Part shown: positions 36,323-46,096 of the stretch, one piece after another
Layout: each line of letters opens with the position of its first letter
How positions within the stretch are numbered: position 1 is the first letter of the stretch
Source: Kallotenue papyrolyticum
Lineage (GTDB): Bacteria; Chloroflexota; Chloroflexia; Chloroflexales; Kallotenuaceae
Length of the DNA stretch: 64,000 bases
NCBI RefSeq assembly: GCF_000526415.1
Contig: NZ_JAGA01000003.1
Coordinates: 1,207,828-1,271,827, forward strand
Reading direction: 5' to 3'
Notes under the pieces: model-generated
Databases searched by the model: none
The model's input: the letters and a program-made list of their open reading frames with translations, nothing else
Told to the model about the DNA's origin: nothing
Made by a program: the position numbers and the translations under genes

Positions 36323-38008
36323 ATGCCAAAGAATCGTTTACGCATCATGCCGCTTGGTGGCGCCGGCGAGGTCGGGCGCAACTGCTGGGTGCTGGAGTAC
36401 GGCGACGACATCATCGTCCTGGACATGGGCGTGATGTTTCCCGAAAGTGAGATGCTGGGCGTCGATCTGATCGTGCCCGATCCGACCTATCTGCAGGAGC
36501 GCAAAGCCACGATCCATGGCGTGCTGGTGTCGCACGGCCACGAGGATCACATCGGCGCGCTGCCCTACCTCCTGCCGCTGCTGAACCATCCGCCGGTCTA
36601 TGGCACCAAGCTGACGCTGGGGCTGATCGCGCCCAAGCTCAAGGAGCACAAGCTGCTCGACCGCGTCGAGCGGCGCGAGATCGAGCCGGGCGGCAAATAC
36701 AGCATCGGCCCGTTCACGATCGAGCCGTTCCACGTGGCCCACTCGATCCCCGACACGGTGGCCTTCGGCATCACCACCCCGGTGGGGCTGGTAGTCTATC
36801 TCACCGACTGGAAGTTCGACCACACGCCGGTGGACAACTGGCCGACCGACGTGGCCAAAATGGCCGAGCTGGGCCGTCGCAAGCCGCTGGTGCTGCTGAC
36901 CGACTGCGTGCGCGCCGAGAGCAAGGGGGTCACGCCCAGCGAGCGGGTGATCATGACCGCCTTCGACAGCATCTTTGCGGTGGCGCAGGGGCGCATCATC
37001 ATCACCACCTTCGCCTCAAACATTTCGCGCGTACAGATGGTGATCGATGTCGCTGAGGCGTATGGTCGTAAGGTCGTGCCCGCCGGGCGCTCGATGGAAA
37101 ACAACGTGCGCATTGCCCACGAGCTGGGCTACCTGCGTGTGCCGGACGGGCTGCTGGTGCGCCCCAACCAGATGAGCGACTACGCCGACGACGAGATCGT
37201 GGTGATCTGCACCGGCAGCCAGGGCGAACCGATGTCGGCGCTGGCGCGCATGGCCAACCGCGACTACCCGCACCTCCAAATCAAGGAGGGCGATACGGTG
37301 GTGGTCTCGGCCACGCCCATTCCCGGCAACGAAACCTCGGTGCACAAGGTGATCGACAATCTGTACCGCCTGGGCGCCGAGGTGGTCTATGGCGGCGACT
37401 CGCTGATCCATGTGTCGGGCCACGCCGCGCAGGAAGAGCTGAAGATGGCCCTGGCGCTGCTGCGGCCACAGTTTGTGGTGCCCTTCCACGGCGACTACCG
37501 CCACATGGCAATCTACCGCAAGCTGGCGCTAAGCATGGGCTACAAGCCGGAGCAGGTGCTGCTGCCCGAAACCGGCACGATCATGGAGTTCAGCCAGGAC
37601 TACGGCGCGATCGTCGGCAAGGGACCGGGCGGCCTGATCTACGTGGACGGCACGCAGATCGGCGGCGATGTGACCAACGCCGTGCTGCGTGACCGGCAGT
37701 TGCTGGCCAAAGACGGCATTCTGATGGTCGTAGTCAGCGTGGACGCGGCGACCGGCCGCGTCGTGGCCGGCCCGGACGTGGTTAGTCGCGGCTTTGCCCA
37801 TCCGCGCCAGTCGGGCGACCTGATCGAGCAGACCCGCGACCGGCTGCGCGAGTCGCTCAACAGCATGGCCAGCGAAAGCGGTAACGGCAGCGTCAGCAGC
37901 CGCGATGTCGCCTACCTCCAGCGCAAGATCAAGGATACCGTTAGCGAGTACCTCTACCAGCGCACGCGGCGGCGCCCGATGATCCTGCCGGTGGTGATGG
38001 AGGTCTGA
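36323..38008 (+). CDS. rnj: Ribonuclease J
   Basis: 561 aa metallo-beta-lactamase/beta-CASP RNase with 5'-3' exo- and endonuclease activity in mRNA decay and rRNA processing. Metal motif HGHEDH near residue 72, AHSIPD near 140, the beta-CASP domain (about 210-350) with SRVQMV and GSQGEPMSAL, and the C-terminal domain of the full-length form. The family DSTNAE block reads DCVRAE, keeping the metal-site Asp. The ATG at 36323 begins the usual MPKNRLRIMPLGG start, yet no Shine-Dalgarno lies within 15 nt; the nearest AAAGGAG is about 40 nt upstream. Confidence 0.94.
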   Translation: MPKNRLRIMPLGGAGEVGRNCWVLEYGDDIIVLDMGVMFPESEMLGVDLIVPDPTYLQERKATIHGVLVSHGHEDHIGALPYLLPLLNHPPVYGTKLTLGLIAPKLKEHKLLDRVERREIEPGGKYSIGPFTIEPFHVAHSIPDTVAFGITTPVGLVVYLTDWKFDHTPVDNWPTDVAKMAELGRRKPLVLLTDCVRAESKGVTPSERVIMTAFDSIFAVAQGRIIITTFASNISRVQMVIDVAEAYGRKVVPAGRSMENNVRIAHELGYLRVPDGLLVRPNQMSDYADDEIVVICTGSQGEPMSALARMANRDYPHLQIKEGDTVVVSATPIPGNETSVHKVIDNLYRLGAEVVYGGDSLIHVSGHAAQEELKMALALLRPQFVVPFHGDYRHMAIYRKLALSMGYKPEQVLLPETGTIMEFSQDYGAIVGKGPGGLIYVDGTQIGGDVTNAVLRDRQLLAKDGILMVVVSVDAATGRVVAGPDVVSRGFAHPRQSGDLIEQTRDRLRESLNSMASESGNGSVSSRDVAYLQRKIKDTVSEYLYQRTRRRPMILPVVMEV

Positions 38009-38118
38009 GGCGTCGGCCCGCAGCCGATCGGTGGGCGGCGTCCGGTTCACACCGGCGCCGATCTGTAGTAGAATGCAAGTTCTACCCGACCGATGGCTGA
38101 AGGTGGACGAGACGACGC

Positions 38119-40644
38119 ATGGCAGCCAAACGCACATCCAAAAACGCACCGCCGCGCAAAGGCACGCCGCGCAAGAGCCGGCGCGCCAAAGCGCCCAAAA
38201 GCGCGCCGCGCGCCCGTCCGGCGGGTGCCGCCTGGCTCTCGCCGCAGCAACAGCGCGAGCTGTTCGCCTGCGCCCTGATCGGGCTAGGGCTGTTGCTGCT
38301 GGTGCTGTTTCTGAGCGTCAACCGCGGCGTGATCGGCGCCGGCATGGTCAGCCTGCTGCAGACCGCCTTCGGCAGCAGCGGCGTGGCGATCCCGTTGTTG
38401 CTGATCGCGCTGGGCGGCCTGCTCTTGTGGCAGGAGCGCTTCATCGACGCGCCGCTGAGCGGTGGCAATCTGCTGGGTGTGCTGATGCTGGCGCTGGTCT
38501 TCCTAACCGCGACCGAGTTTGCCGCCACCCGCACGATCTATGAGTTGCAGCTCGACGCGCCCAGCTCGGTCGGCGGCGCGATCGCGCTGGGGCTGATGCA
38601 GGCCTTTGGCGTGGCCGGCGCGGGCGTCCTGCTGCTGCTAGGCTTGTTGCTGGGCGTGATGATGACCTTCAACCTGACGCTGACGCAACTGGTCGGCTTG
38701 CTGGGCGCCGGCATGCGGCGGCTGCTCGAGCTGCTGCAAGGGCCACGCGTCGAGGTCGTCGCGCCGGAGGGCGAGCTCAATCCGGAGCCGGTGCCCTACG
38801 CCGAGGAGCTCAAAACCCGTGCCAAGCCGCGCACGCCGCCCGCGCCACCAGCCGAGCGCACGCCGGCGACGCGGCCCGCCCCCGAGGCTGAGCCGCAGCG
38901 CCAGGTGATCTACACGCCGATCGCCGCCCGCCCGACGCAGGCCAGCCTGTTCCAGCGGCCCGAAGCGCAACCGACCACCGGCGAGACGGTGCGGCGCGAA
39001 GCGCCTCCGCCGCGCGATACGCCACCCGACACGCCCGCTGCCGAGGCAGTGACGCAACCGCTGACGCCGGCCAGGGCCGCGCCTCCGCCTCCCGGCGCGT
39101 CACCCACCGACGAGGCACCGACCGAACTGGAGACCGGTGGACCGCGCCAGGCCTGGCCGCTGCCCTCGCTTGATCTGCTCGATCCCGCCGGCGAAAGCGA
39201 GGTGGACGACAACGAAAAGCGCGTCAAGGCGCGCATCATCGAGGAGACGCTGGCCTCGTTCAAGATCGAGGCGCAGGTGGTGGGCATGAACCCCGGCCCG
39301 GCGGTGACGCAGTATCTGCTCCAGCCGGCGGTCGGCGTTAAAGTCAGCCGCATCGTTGGCCTAGACCGCGACCTGGCCCTGGCGCTGGCTGCGCCCTCGG
39401 TGCGCATCGAAGCGCCGATTCCGGGCACGCCCTACATCGGCATCGAGATCCCCAACAGCGCCATCGCCTCGGTGGCCATGCGCGAGGTGATCGACAGCGA
39501 CGAATACCGCCTGCACAAAGGCAAGCTCAAACTGGCGCTGGGCAAGGATGTCTCCGGCACGCCGGTGATCACCGACCTGACGCGCGCGCCCCACCTCCTG
39601 ATCGCCGGCTCGACCGGCTCCGGCAAGTCGATCGCCATCAACTCGATCGTCTGCACACTGCTGATGCAGCACACGCCCGACGATCTGAAGTTCATCATGA
39701 TCGACCCCAAGATGGTCGAGCTGATCGTCTATAACCACATCCCGCACCTGCTCTCGCCGGTGGTCACCGAGCTGGAGCGCGTGGTCAGCCTACTGAAGTG
39801 GGCCGTGCGCGAGATGGAGCGGCGCTACAAGCTGCTGGCGCAGAAGGGCTACCGCAACATCGAATCCTACAACCGCGCTGCGCGCAGCAGTGGCGCCGGG
39901 CTGGAGCCGCTGCCCTACATCGTGATCATCATCGACGAACTGGCCGACCTGATGATGATGGCGCCCGACGAGGTGGAGACGCTGGTCTGCCGCCTGGCGC
40001 AGATGGCGCGCGCGATCGGCATCCATCTGATCCTGGCGACGCAGCGCCCCTCAGTGGACGTGGTCACCGGCCTGATCAAGGCCAACTTTCCCACGCGCAT
40101 GGCCTTTGCCGTTACCTCGCAGATCGACTCGCGCGTGATCCTGGATCAGTCGGGCGCGGAACACCTGCTGGGTCGCGGCGACATGCTCTACCTGGCGGTG
40201 GACGCCGCCAAGCCGATCCGCGTGCAGGGCACCTTTGTCTCGGATCGCGAGATCGAGCAGATCACCAACTTCTGGCGCAACGCCGGCCTGGCCGCCGCGC
40301 CGGCCACCCGCTCGGCGCTGCCGCTCAAAGCGACGCCGGAGCAGGACGCCGCGGCAAGCAGTGCGCAGCAGGGGCTCAGCAGCGCCGGCGTCTCACCGCT
40401 GCCGGAATCGCTGGTGGGCCGGCTCAGCGCCGAAGAGGAGGACGAGCTGCTGCCGCGGGCGATCGATCTGGTGCGCCAGCACGAGCGCGCCTCGGCTTCG
40501 CTGCTGCAACGGCGGCTGCGCATCGGCTACAGCAAGGCAGCGCAACTGCTCGATCTGCTGGAGCAGCGCGGCATCGTCGGGCCGCCGGATGGCGGACGTT
40601 CGCGCGAGGTGCTGCTCGATCGGGATGACGCGCCGGAGGTCTGA
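38119..40644 (+). CDS. ftsK: DNA translocase FtsK/SpoIIIE
   Basis: 841 aa. A basic N-terminus, four membrane helices (about 50-190), a Pro/Ala-rich cytoplasmic linker (about 230-355), then the motor. Walker A GSTGSGKS lies near residue 496 and Walker B IVIIIDELADL near 600. The gamma winged-helix domain at the end (LVRQHERASASLLQRRLRIGYSKAAQLLDLLEQRGIVGP) reads polarity sequences. It pumps the chromosome through the division septum for dimer resolution. It follows RNase J by 110 bp and ends 12 bp before the convergent glgC-like gene. Confidence 0.95.
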   Translation: MAAKRTSKNAPPRKGTPRKSRRAKAPKSAPRARPAGAAWLSPQQQRELFACALIGLGLLLLVLFLSVNRGVIGAGMVSLLQTAFGSSGVAIPLLLIALGGLLLWQERFIDAPLSGGNLLGVLMLALVFLTATEFAATRTIYELQLDAPSSVGGAIALGLMQAFGVAGAGVLLLLGLLLGVMMTFNLTLTQLVGLLGAGMRRLLELLQGPRVEVVAPEGELNPEPVPYAEELKTRAKPRTPPAPPAERTPATRPAPEAEPQRQVIYTPIAARPTQASLFQRPEAQPTTGETVRREAPPPRDTPPDTPAAEAVTQPLTPARAAPPPPGASPTDEAPTELETGGPRQAWPLPSLDLLDPAGESEVDDNEKRVKARIIEETLASFKIEAQVVGMNPGPAVTQYLLQPAVGVKVSRIVGLDRDLALALAAPSVRIEAPIPGTPYIGIEIPNSAIASVAMREVIDSDEYRLHKGKLKLALGKDVSGTPVITDLTRAPHLLIAGSTGSGKSIAINSIVCTLLMQHTPDDLKFIMIDPKMVELIVYNHIPHLLSPVVTELERVVSLLKWAVREMERRYKLLAQKGYRNIESYNRAARSSGAGLEPLPYIVIIIDELADLMMMAPDEVETLVCRLAQMARAIGIHLILATQRPSVDVVTGLIKANFPTRMAFAVTSQIDSRVILDQSGAEHLLGRGDMLYLAVDAAKPIRVQGTFVSDREIEQITNFWRNAGLAAAPATRSALPLKATPEQDAAASSAQQGLSSAGVSPLPESLVGRLSAEEEDELLPRAIDLVRQHERASASLLQRRLRIGYSKAAQLLDLLEQRGIVGPPDGGRSREVLLDRDDAPEV

Positions 40645-40656
40645 GGCCGGGCCTGC

Positions 40657-41931
40657 CTATACCAGCACCGGCGCGCGCGCACCACACAGCACTGTCGCGC
40701 CATCGGGAATGACCTCACTCGGCAGCGCCGCGTCGGGATCGATGCGCACATGGCGGCCAATGCGGCTGCCCGCCGGGATGCGCACGTTGCAGCCGATCAC
40801 GCTCAGCCCATCGGCAAAGCGCTCCGGCTCGGTGCGGTTGGGCACGCGCGCCGTGCCCAGGCCCACCTGCGCGCCCGCGCCGATCACCACGTTTTCGTCC
40901 ACCACGCAGCGATCCACCTGCGCCTCGGCCTCGATCAGCGTGTCGAGCATGATCACCGAGTCGCGCACCACCGCGCCACGCTCGACGCGCACGCCGGGCG
41001 ACAACACGCTGTTGATCACCGTGCCGCGCACCACGCAGCCGTTGGCCACCAGGCTGCGTTCGATGTGGCCGCCCGGCAGCAGTTTAACGGGCGGACGTTC
41101 CTCGGAGCGGGTGTAGATGCGCCAGCCGGGCGCGTTGAGGTTGAGCGCGGGCTGCTCGCCCAGCAGCTCAAGCTGTGCGCGCCAATAGACCATCAGCGTG
41201 CCGACATCCTGCCAGTAGCCGTCGAAGGGATAGGCATAGACGCGCTCCTGCAGCACCATGCGCGGGATCAGATCGCGGCCAAACTCGTGCGATGAGGCGG
41301 GATCGGCGGCGTCCAGATCGAGCTGGCGCAGCAGCGCCGCGCGGCTGAAGACATAGATGCCCATCGAGCCGAGCGTGGCGCTGGTCTGGCGCGGCTTCTC
41401 CTGAAAGCCGACCACGCGCCGTTCGGCGTCGATGCTGACCATGCCGAAGCGGTGCGCTTCCGCGGGCGGCACCGGCACGACCGCCAGCGTCAGATCGGCG
41501 TTGGTGCGCACGTGCGCTTCCAGCAACGGGCGATAGTCCATGGTATAGACCTGATCGCCGGACAGCACCAGGACGACATCGATGCTGGCGTCTTCCAGGG
41601 CGCGACGGTGCTGATGCAGCGCGCCGACCGTGCCGCGATACAGGTCTTCGCTGAACTCGTCGCGGAAGGGCTGCCAGATAAATAGGCCATTGGGCCGACG
41701 ACGGTTGAGGTCCCAGGGCCCGCCCAGGCCGAGGTGGTCGAGCAGCGACTGGGGTCGGTAGTCGGTCAGCACCGCTACGCGGCGCAACCCGGAGTTGACT
41801 GCGTTGGAGAGCGCAAAATCGATGATGCGGTACTTGCCGGCAAAGGGCAGCGCCGGCTTGGCGCGATGCGTCGCCAGGATGCTCAGGCCGCGCGCGCGGC
41901 CTCCGGCCAGGATCAGGGTAAGCACGTTCAT
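40657..41931 (-). CDS. glgC: Glucose-1-phosphate adenylyltransferase (GlgC-like)
   Basis: 424 aa: an N-terminal nucleotidyltransferase domain with RAKPALPFAGKYRIIDFALSN (substrate/activator region) and a C-terminal left-handed beta-helix of hexapeptide repeats. It makes ADP-glucose for glycogen. The first glycine-rich motif reads GGRARGL instead of GGxGTRL, so the signature Arg is displaced; whether this alters activity is uncertain. AAGGAGG lies 5 nt before the ATG at 41931, rejecting the longer frame. It is the last gene of the deoC-ALDH16-DUF421 run. glgA and branching enzyme genes are not nearby. Confidence 0.86.
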   Translation of the reverse strand: MNVLTLILAGGRARGLSILATHRAKPALPFAGKYRIIDFALSNAVNSGLRRVAVLTDYRPQSLLDHLGLGGPWDLNRRRPNGLFIWQPFRDEFSEDLYRGTVGALHQHRRALEDASIDVVLVLSGDQVYTMDYRPLLEAHVRTNADLTLAVVPVPPAEAHRFGMVSIDAERRVVGFQEKPRQTSATLGSMGIYVFSRAALLRQLDLDAADPASSHEFGRDLIPRMVLQERVYAYPFDGYWQDVGTLMVYWRAQLELLGEQPALNLNAPGWRIYTRSEERPPVKLLPGGHIERSLVANGCVVRGTVINSVLSPGVRVERGAVVRDSVIMLDTLIEAEAQVDRCVVDENVVIGAGAQVGLGTARVPNRTEPERFADGLSVIGCNVRIPAGSRIGRHVRIDPDAALPSEVIPDGATVLCGARAPVLV

Positions 41932-41962
41932 GGATCCTCCTTGGCGCGCCACATTGCCGCGG

Positions 41963-42538
41963 CTAGGACCGCAGCTCGATGCGTACGGTCTGAACGCCCT
42001 CCGCCACTGCTACGTCCACCACCTGCGGCTGCGTCGGTTTGCGCACAATGCTGATCTCGCCGCTGCGCTCCACGCGTGCCACCGCCACCTGATCAAGATC
42101 GTCGGTCAGCGCGCGGAGGCGCAGGGCCTCGCGGATGTCGCGCTCGGTGACATGCACGCGGCGCATGGCCTGCCACTGCAACTGCCCGTCGCGCACAACA
42201 TCGTGCACGGTGCCTTTGACCAGCCGTCCCAGCCAGTGCCAGTGGAAGGCCAGCAGGCCCAGCAGCCAGTGGAGCGCAACCAGAAAGAGCGCGGCCGCCA
42301 CCGTTGCGAGCAGCGGCGCCTCGCCGTTGATCGCGCGACTCAGCACCGAGCCCAGGATCACCGCCAGCAGCATGTCGAAGACGGTGGCCTGACCCCAGAA
42401 GCGCCGGTTGCTCAGCCGCACAATCACGATGCCGGTGACAAAAACCACGCTGGCGCGCAGCCCCATCTGCCACCAGAGCGCATCGGTCCCTTGCACCGTC
42501 AGGGCCTGGACCAACGCCCGCCAGATCGCCTCAAACAT
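41963..42538 (-). CDS. DUF421/YetF-family membrane protein
   Basis: 191 aa. Three hydrophobic helices in the first about 105 residues (VVFVTGIVIVRL, VFDMLLAVILGSVLSRAI, ALFLVALHWLLGLLAF) and a C-terminal cytoplasmic domain with the family's DGQLQWQAMRRVHVTERDIREALR stretch. The molecular function is poorly known; the family is widespread in spore formers and Chloroflexota. It starts 12 bp downstream of the ALDH16 stop and lies 31 bp before the glgC start, so it belongs to the operon. Confidence 0.85.
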   Translation of the reverse strand: MFEAIWRALVQALTVQGTDALWWQMGLRASVVFVTGIVIVRLSNRRFWGQATVFDMLLAVILGSVLSRAINGEAPLLATVAAALFLVALHWLLGLLAFHWHWLGRLVKGTVHDVVRDGQLQWQAMRRVHVTERDIREALRLRALTDDLDQVAVARVERSGEISIVRKPTQPQVVDVAVAEGVQTVRIELRS

Positions 42539-42550
42539 TCCCGCTCCCTG

Positions 42551-44980
42551 CTATGCGCCGTAGGGCACCCAGATGTTTTTGAGCTGCGTGGCATGGCGCA
42601 GCAGCTCCTCGTCGGCGCGCGGCGCATGCCAGAGCCCGTCGGGCACGATCCAGGTCTGCTTGAGGTTGCCGACCGAGGCGCGCTCGACCAGCTCCGCGCC
42701 CGCCGGCGGACCGGCGTACCACAGCGCATCCACATCGTTATGTTCAGCCAATACACGGGTCAGCGGCTCGCGCGCGCCGGTGACGATGTTGACCACACCC
42801 GCCGGCACATCGCTGGTATCCAGCACCTGATACAGGTCGGTCGCCGAGAGCGGATGGCGCTCCGACGGCACCAGCACCACGGCATTGCCCATAGCGAGCG
42901 CCGGCGCGAGCAGGGCTACACAGCCGAGCAGCGGCGCGTCGTCCGGGCAGACGAGGCCCAGCACGCCCAGCGGCTCGGGCAGGGCCAGCGTGACGTTGCG
43001 CAGCGGTGTGTGATGCACCGCGCCGTCATACTTGTCGGCCCAGGCCGCGGCGGCGAAGAGGCGTTCGATCGCGGCTTGTACCTCGGCGGTGCAGGCGGCC
43101 GGCGCGCGTCCGGTCTGTTGCCGGATACGCCGCGCAAACTCCGCCGCGCGCGCTTCCAGGTTCTCGGCGATGTAGTAGAGAATCTGGGCGCGGTTGTAGG
43201 CAGTGGCGTCGGCCCAGCGCGCGGCTGCCGCGCGCGCCGCTTCCACAGCATTACGAATATCCTTGCGGTTACCCTCGCCCACCTGGCCGATCAGGCGGCC
43301 CTGCGCATCGAAGACGGGGCGGCTGTAGCCCGAGTCGGGACGCGCCTGCTTGCCGCCGATGTACTGCTTAGGCGTGCGGTCGATAGGCGGCAGCCCATCC
43401 AGGTGGTACGACGCGCCGTTGCCGCCGTCCGGCGCATCGTTGCTGCCGTCCGGCGCGTTGGCAGCGTCGGCGACGGACACGCCAGCCTCGGCGGCGGGTG
43501 GCGCGAGCTGTTCCGCGCCACTCCAGCGCAGATACTCGTACAACCCTTCGCGACCACCTTCGCGGCCAAAGCCGCTCTCGCGGTAGCCACCGAAGCCGGC
43601 GGCGGCATCGAAGAGATTGGTGCTGTTGATCCAGACCACGCCGGCCTTAAGCTGGCGCGCCACGTCCAGGGCCACGTTGATGTCTTCGCTCCAGACGCTG
43701 GCGGCCAGACCGTAGCGCGTATTGTTGGCCAGCGCCACCGCCTCGGCGGGTGTGCGGAAGGTCATCGTCACCAGCACGGGACCGAAGATCTCCTCCTGGG
43801 CGATCGTGGCCGCCGGGGCGACATTGGTGAACAGCGTTGGCGGGAAGAAGTAGCCTTCGCTGGGACAGGCCCAGGAGGGTTGCCACATCGTCGCGCCCTC
43901 AACGCGTCCCTGTTCGACCAGCCGCTGAATCTTTGCGAGCTGCGGCGGCGCGACGATCGCACCAATGTCGATGGCCTTGTCCAGCGGATCACCGACGCGC
44001 AGCCGCTCCATGCGCGCGCGCAGCTTGTCGATCACGCGCTCGGCGATGCCCTCCTGCAGCAACAGCCGCGAACCGGCGCAACAGACCTGGCCCTGGTTGA
44101 ACCAGATGGCATCAACCACGCCCTCCACTACGCTGTCGAGATCGGCGTCGTCGAAGACGATGAAGGGCGATTTGCCGCCCAGCTCCAGCGACAGCCGCTT
44201 GCCGCTGCCGGCGGTCGCGGCACGGATCAGGCGGCCAACCTCGGTCGAGCCGGTGAAGGCGATCTTGGCGATACCGGGATGACGCACGAGCAGCTCGCCA
44301 ACCCGTCCATCGCCGGTAACGATGTTGACCACGCCCGGCGGCAGGCCGATCTCCTGGCAGATCTCGGCAAAGCGCAAAGCCGTCAGCGAGGTCCACTCGG
44401 CGGGCTTGAGCACCACGGTGTTGCCGGTCGCCAACGCCGGTGCAATCTTCCAGGCCAGCATCAGCAGCGGAAAGTTCCAAGGAATAATCTGGCCGACCAC
44501 GCCCAGCGGCTGGTAGTCGGGCAGGGCGCTCGGCAGCAGCTGCGCCCAGCCGGCATGATGATAGAAGTGACGCGCCACCAGCGGAATATCGATGTCGCGC
44601 GTTTCGCGGATCGGCTTGCCGTTGTCGAGTGTCTCCAGCACGGCAAGCTGGCGGGCATGCTTCTGAATCTGACGCGCCAGGGCGTACAGATAGCGCGCAC
44701 GCACATGCCCCGCCAGGCGCGACCACGAGGCATAGGCGCGCTGCGCCGCCGCGACCGCGCGATCCACCTCCTCGGCGCTGGCCTGCGTGAGCCGCGCCAG
44801 CACCTGGCGATTGGCAGGATTGATCGACTCAAACAACCGCGCGTCGTCAGGCGCGGTCCAGGCGCCGTCGATAAACATCCCGAAGCGCCGGTCGTGCGCC
44901 TCCAGCCAGGCCTGCGCCGGCGCGGCGCTCTCCGGCGCGGGGCCGTAGGCCATGCTTTCGAAGATCTCCGCAACGTGCAT
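42551..44980 (-). CDS. Two-domain aldehyde dehydrogenase, ALDH16 type
   Basis: 809 aa. Residues about 1-480 are a complete NAD(P)-dependent ALDH domain: general-base Glu in LELGGKSPF near 265 and nucleophile Cys300 in GQVCCAG. Residues about 530-809 form a second ALDH-like domain that keeps the fold (LGLVCPDDAPLLG, LAMGNAVVLVPSE, AGVVNIVTG) but shows no catalytic Cys or Glu block. This layout and length match ALDH16, where the second domain is non-catalytic. It starts 24 bp downstream of deoC and probably oxidises the acetaldehyde that DeoC releases. Confidence 0.88.
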   Translation of the reverse strand: MHVAEIFESMAYGPAPESAAPAQAWLEAHDRRFGMFIDGAWTAPDDARLFESINPANRQVLARLTQASAEEVDRAVAAAQRAYASWSRLAGHVRARYLYALARQIQKHARQLAVLETLDNGKPIRETRDIDIPLVARHFYHHAGWAQLLPSALPDYQPLGVVGQIIPWNFPLLMLAWKIAPALATGNTVVLKPAEWTSLTALRFAEICQEIGLPPGVVNIVTGDGRVGELLVRHPGIAKIAFTGSTEVGRLIRAATAGSGKRLSLELGGKSPFIVFDDADLDSVVEGVVDAIWFNQGQVCCAGSRLLLQEGIAERVIDKLRARMERLRVGDPLDKAIDIGAIVAPPQLAKIQRLVEQGRVEGATMWQPSWACPSEGYFFPPTLFTNVAPAATIAQEEIFGPVLVTMTFRTPAEAVALANNTRYGLAASVWSEDINVALDVARQLKAGVVWINSTNLFDAAAGFGGYRESGFGREGGREGLYEYLRWSGAEQLAPPAAEAGVSVADAANAPDGSNDAPDGGNGASYHLDGLPPIDRTPKQYIGGKQARPDSGYSRPVFDAQGRLIGQVGEGNRKDIRNAVEAARAAAARWADATAYNRAQILYYIAENLEARAAEFARRIRQQTGRAPAACTAEVQAAIERLFAAAAWADKYDGAVHHTPLRNVTLALPEPLGVLGLVCPDDAPLLGCVALLAPALAMGNAVVLVPSERHPLSATDLYQVLDTSDVPAGVVNIVTGAREPLTRVLAEHNDVDALWYAGPPAGAELVERASVGNLKQTWIVPDGLWHAPRADEELLRHATQLKNIWVPYGA

Positions 44981-45004
44981 AGGTCGCTCCTAGCGCCGCG
45001 GCGC

Positions 45005-46009
45005 CTAGCCCAGCGGATGGCGAAACGCCGCCGAGTACTGGCCGGTGACGTGATGCTCGAGCTGACGCTCGATGTCGCCCAGCAGCGCGCTGGCGCCGAA
45101 GCGGAACAGCTCCGGACGCAGCCAGGCATCGCCCAGCTCTTCCTTGATCAGGATCAGCCAGTCGAGCGCCTGCTTGGCGCTTTTGATCCCGCCCGCCGGC
45201 TTCAGGCCCACGCGCTGGCCGGTGCGCGTGTAGTAGTCGCGAATGGCGCGCGCCATCACCAGCCCGACCGGCAGCGTGGCGTTGACGGCTTCCTTGCCGG
45301 TCGAGGTTTTGATGAAATCGGCGCCGGCCATCATGCACACCAGGCTGGCCTTCATCACGTTGGCCAGCGTACCGAGTTCGCCGGTGGCCAGGATCGCCTT
45401 CATGTGCGCGGGCCCACAGGCCTCACGGAAGGCCTGTACTTCCTCGTAGAGTGCGCGCCAGTTGCCGGTCAGCACATGCTGGCGGGTGATCACGATATCG
45501 ATCTCGCGCGCGCCGGCAGCGACCGAGGCCTCGATCTCGCGCAGCCGCAGCTCGAAGGGATTGAGCCCGGCGGGAAAGCCGGTCGAGACCGCGGCGACGG
45601 GAATGGCACTACCACGCAGCGCCTCGACCGCGACCGGCACCAGCGCATGGTAGACGCACACCGCCGCCACCTGAATCGGGAGCTGGCGCGCCCCCAGCGC
45701 CTCCAGCAGATCGGAGCGCACCGGCTGACGCGCTTTGGCGCATAAGCGCCGCACCGTGCCGGGCGTGTCGTCGCCCGCGAGCGTCGTCAGGTCGATGCAG
45801 GTGATCGCGCGCAGCAGCCAGGCAGCCTGCCACTGCTGCTTGACCGTGCGGCGGCCCGGCAGCGTGGCGACGCGCCGTTCGACCGCACTGCGATTGACGC
45901 GCACCGCCGCGACCCAGCCCAGGTCGAGCGGGCAACCCGGATTGCGCTCACCAGACGTTTCATGGACGTTGAGCGCGCGTTGGCGCTGTTCCACAACCGT
46001 TTTGGCCAT
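45005..46009 (-). CDS. deoC: Deoxyribose-phosphate aldolase
   Basis: 334 aa, longer than the 220-260 aa core because of a 75-residue N-terminal extension. TIM-barrel class I aldolase; the Schiff-base Lys is in FIKTSTGK, with a second Lys in KPAGGIKS. It splits 2-deoxyribose 5-phosphate into glyceraldehyde 3-phosphate and acetaldehyde. It is first in a minus-strand operon with the ALDH16 gene. A possible extended -10 (TGC-TATCAT, 46064-46056) lies 50 bp upstream. Confidence 0.92.
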   Translation of the reverse strand: MAKTVVEQRQRALNVHETSGERNPGCPLDLGWVAAVRVNRSAVERRVATLPGRRTVKQQWQAAWLLRAITCIDLTTLAGDDTPGTVRRLCAKARQPVRSDLLEALGARQLPIQVAAVCVYHALVPVAVEALRGSAIPVAAVSTGFPAGLNPFELRLREIEASVAAGAREIDIVITRQHVLTGNWRALYEEVQAFREACGPAHMKAILATGELGTLANVMKASLVCMMAGADFIKTSTGKEAVNATLPVGLVMARAIRDYYTRTGQRVGLKPAGGIKSAKQALDWLILIKEELGDAWLRPELFRFGASALLGDIERQLEHHVTGQYSAAFRHPLG

Positions 46010-46055
46010 GCTTCCTCACCCTGCCACACCGCACTCCTGTGTGCGTGTCGCTGCC

Positions 46056-46064
46056 ATGATAGCA
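46056..46064 (-). promoter_or_regulatory. deoC extended -10
   Basis: Minus-strand TGC-TATCAT about 50 bp before the deoC start; no convincing -35. Confidence 0.4.
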
Positions 46065-46096
46065 TGTTCGCCATGCGGTTGCCACGCCGCCGGTGT

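Noticed and set aside
41795..45745. A 1316-codon plus-strand open frame
   Set aside because: It is antisense to glgC, DUF421, ALDH16 and deoC, is rich in Arg/Gln/His/Ala with no domain, and reflects codon bias of the real minus-strand genes.
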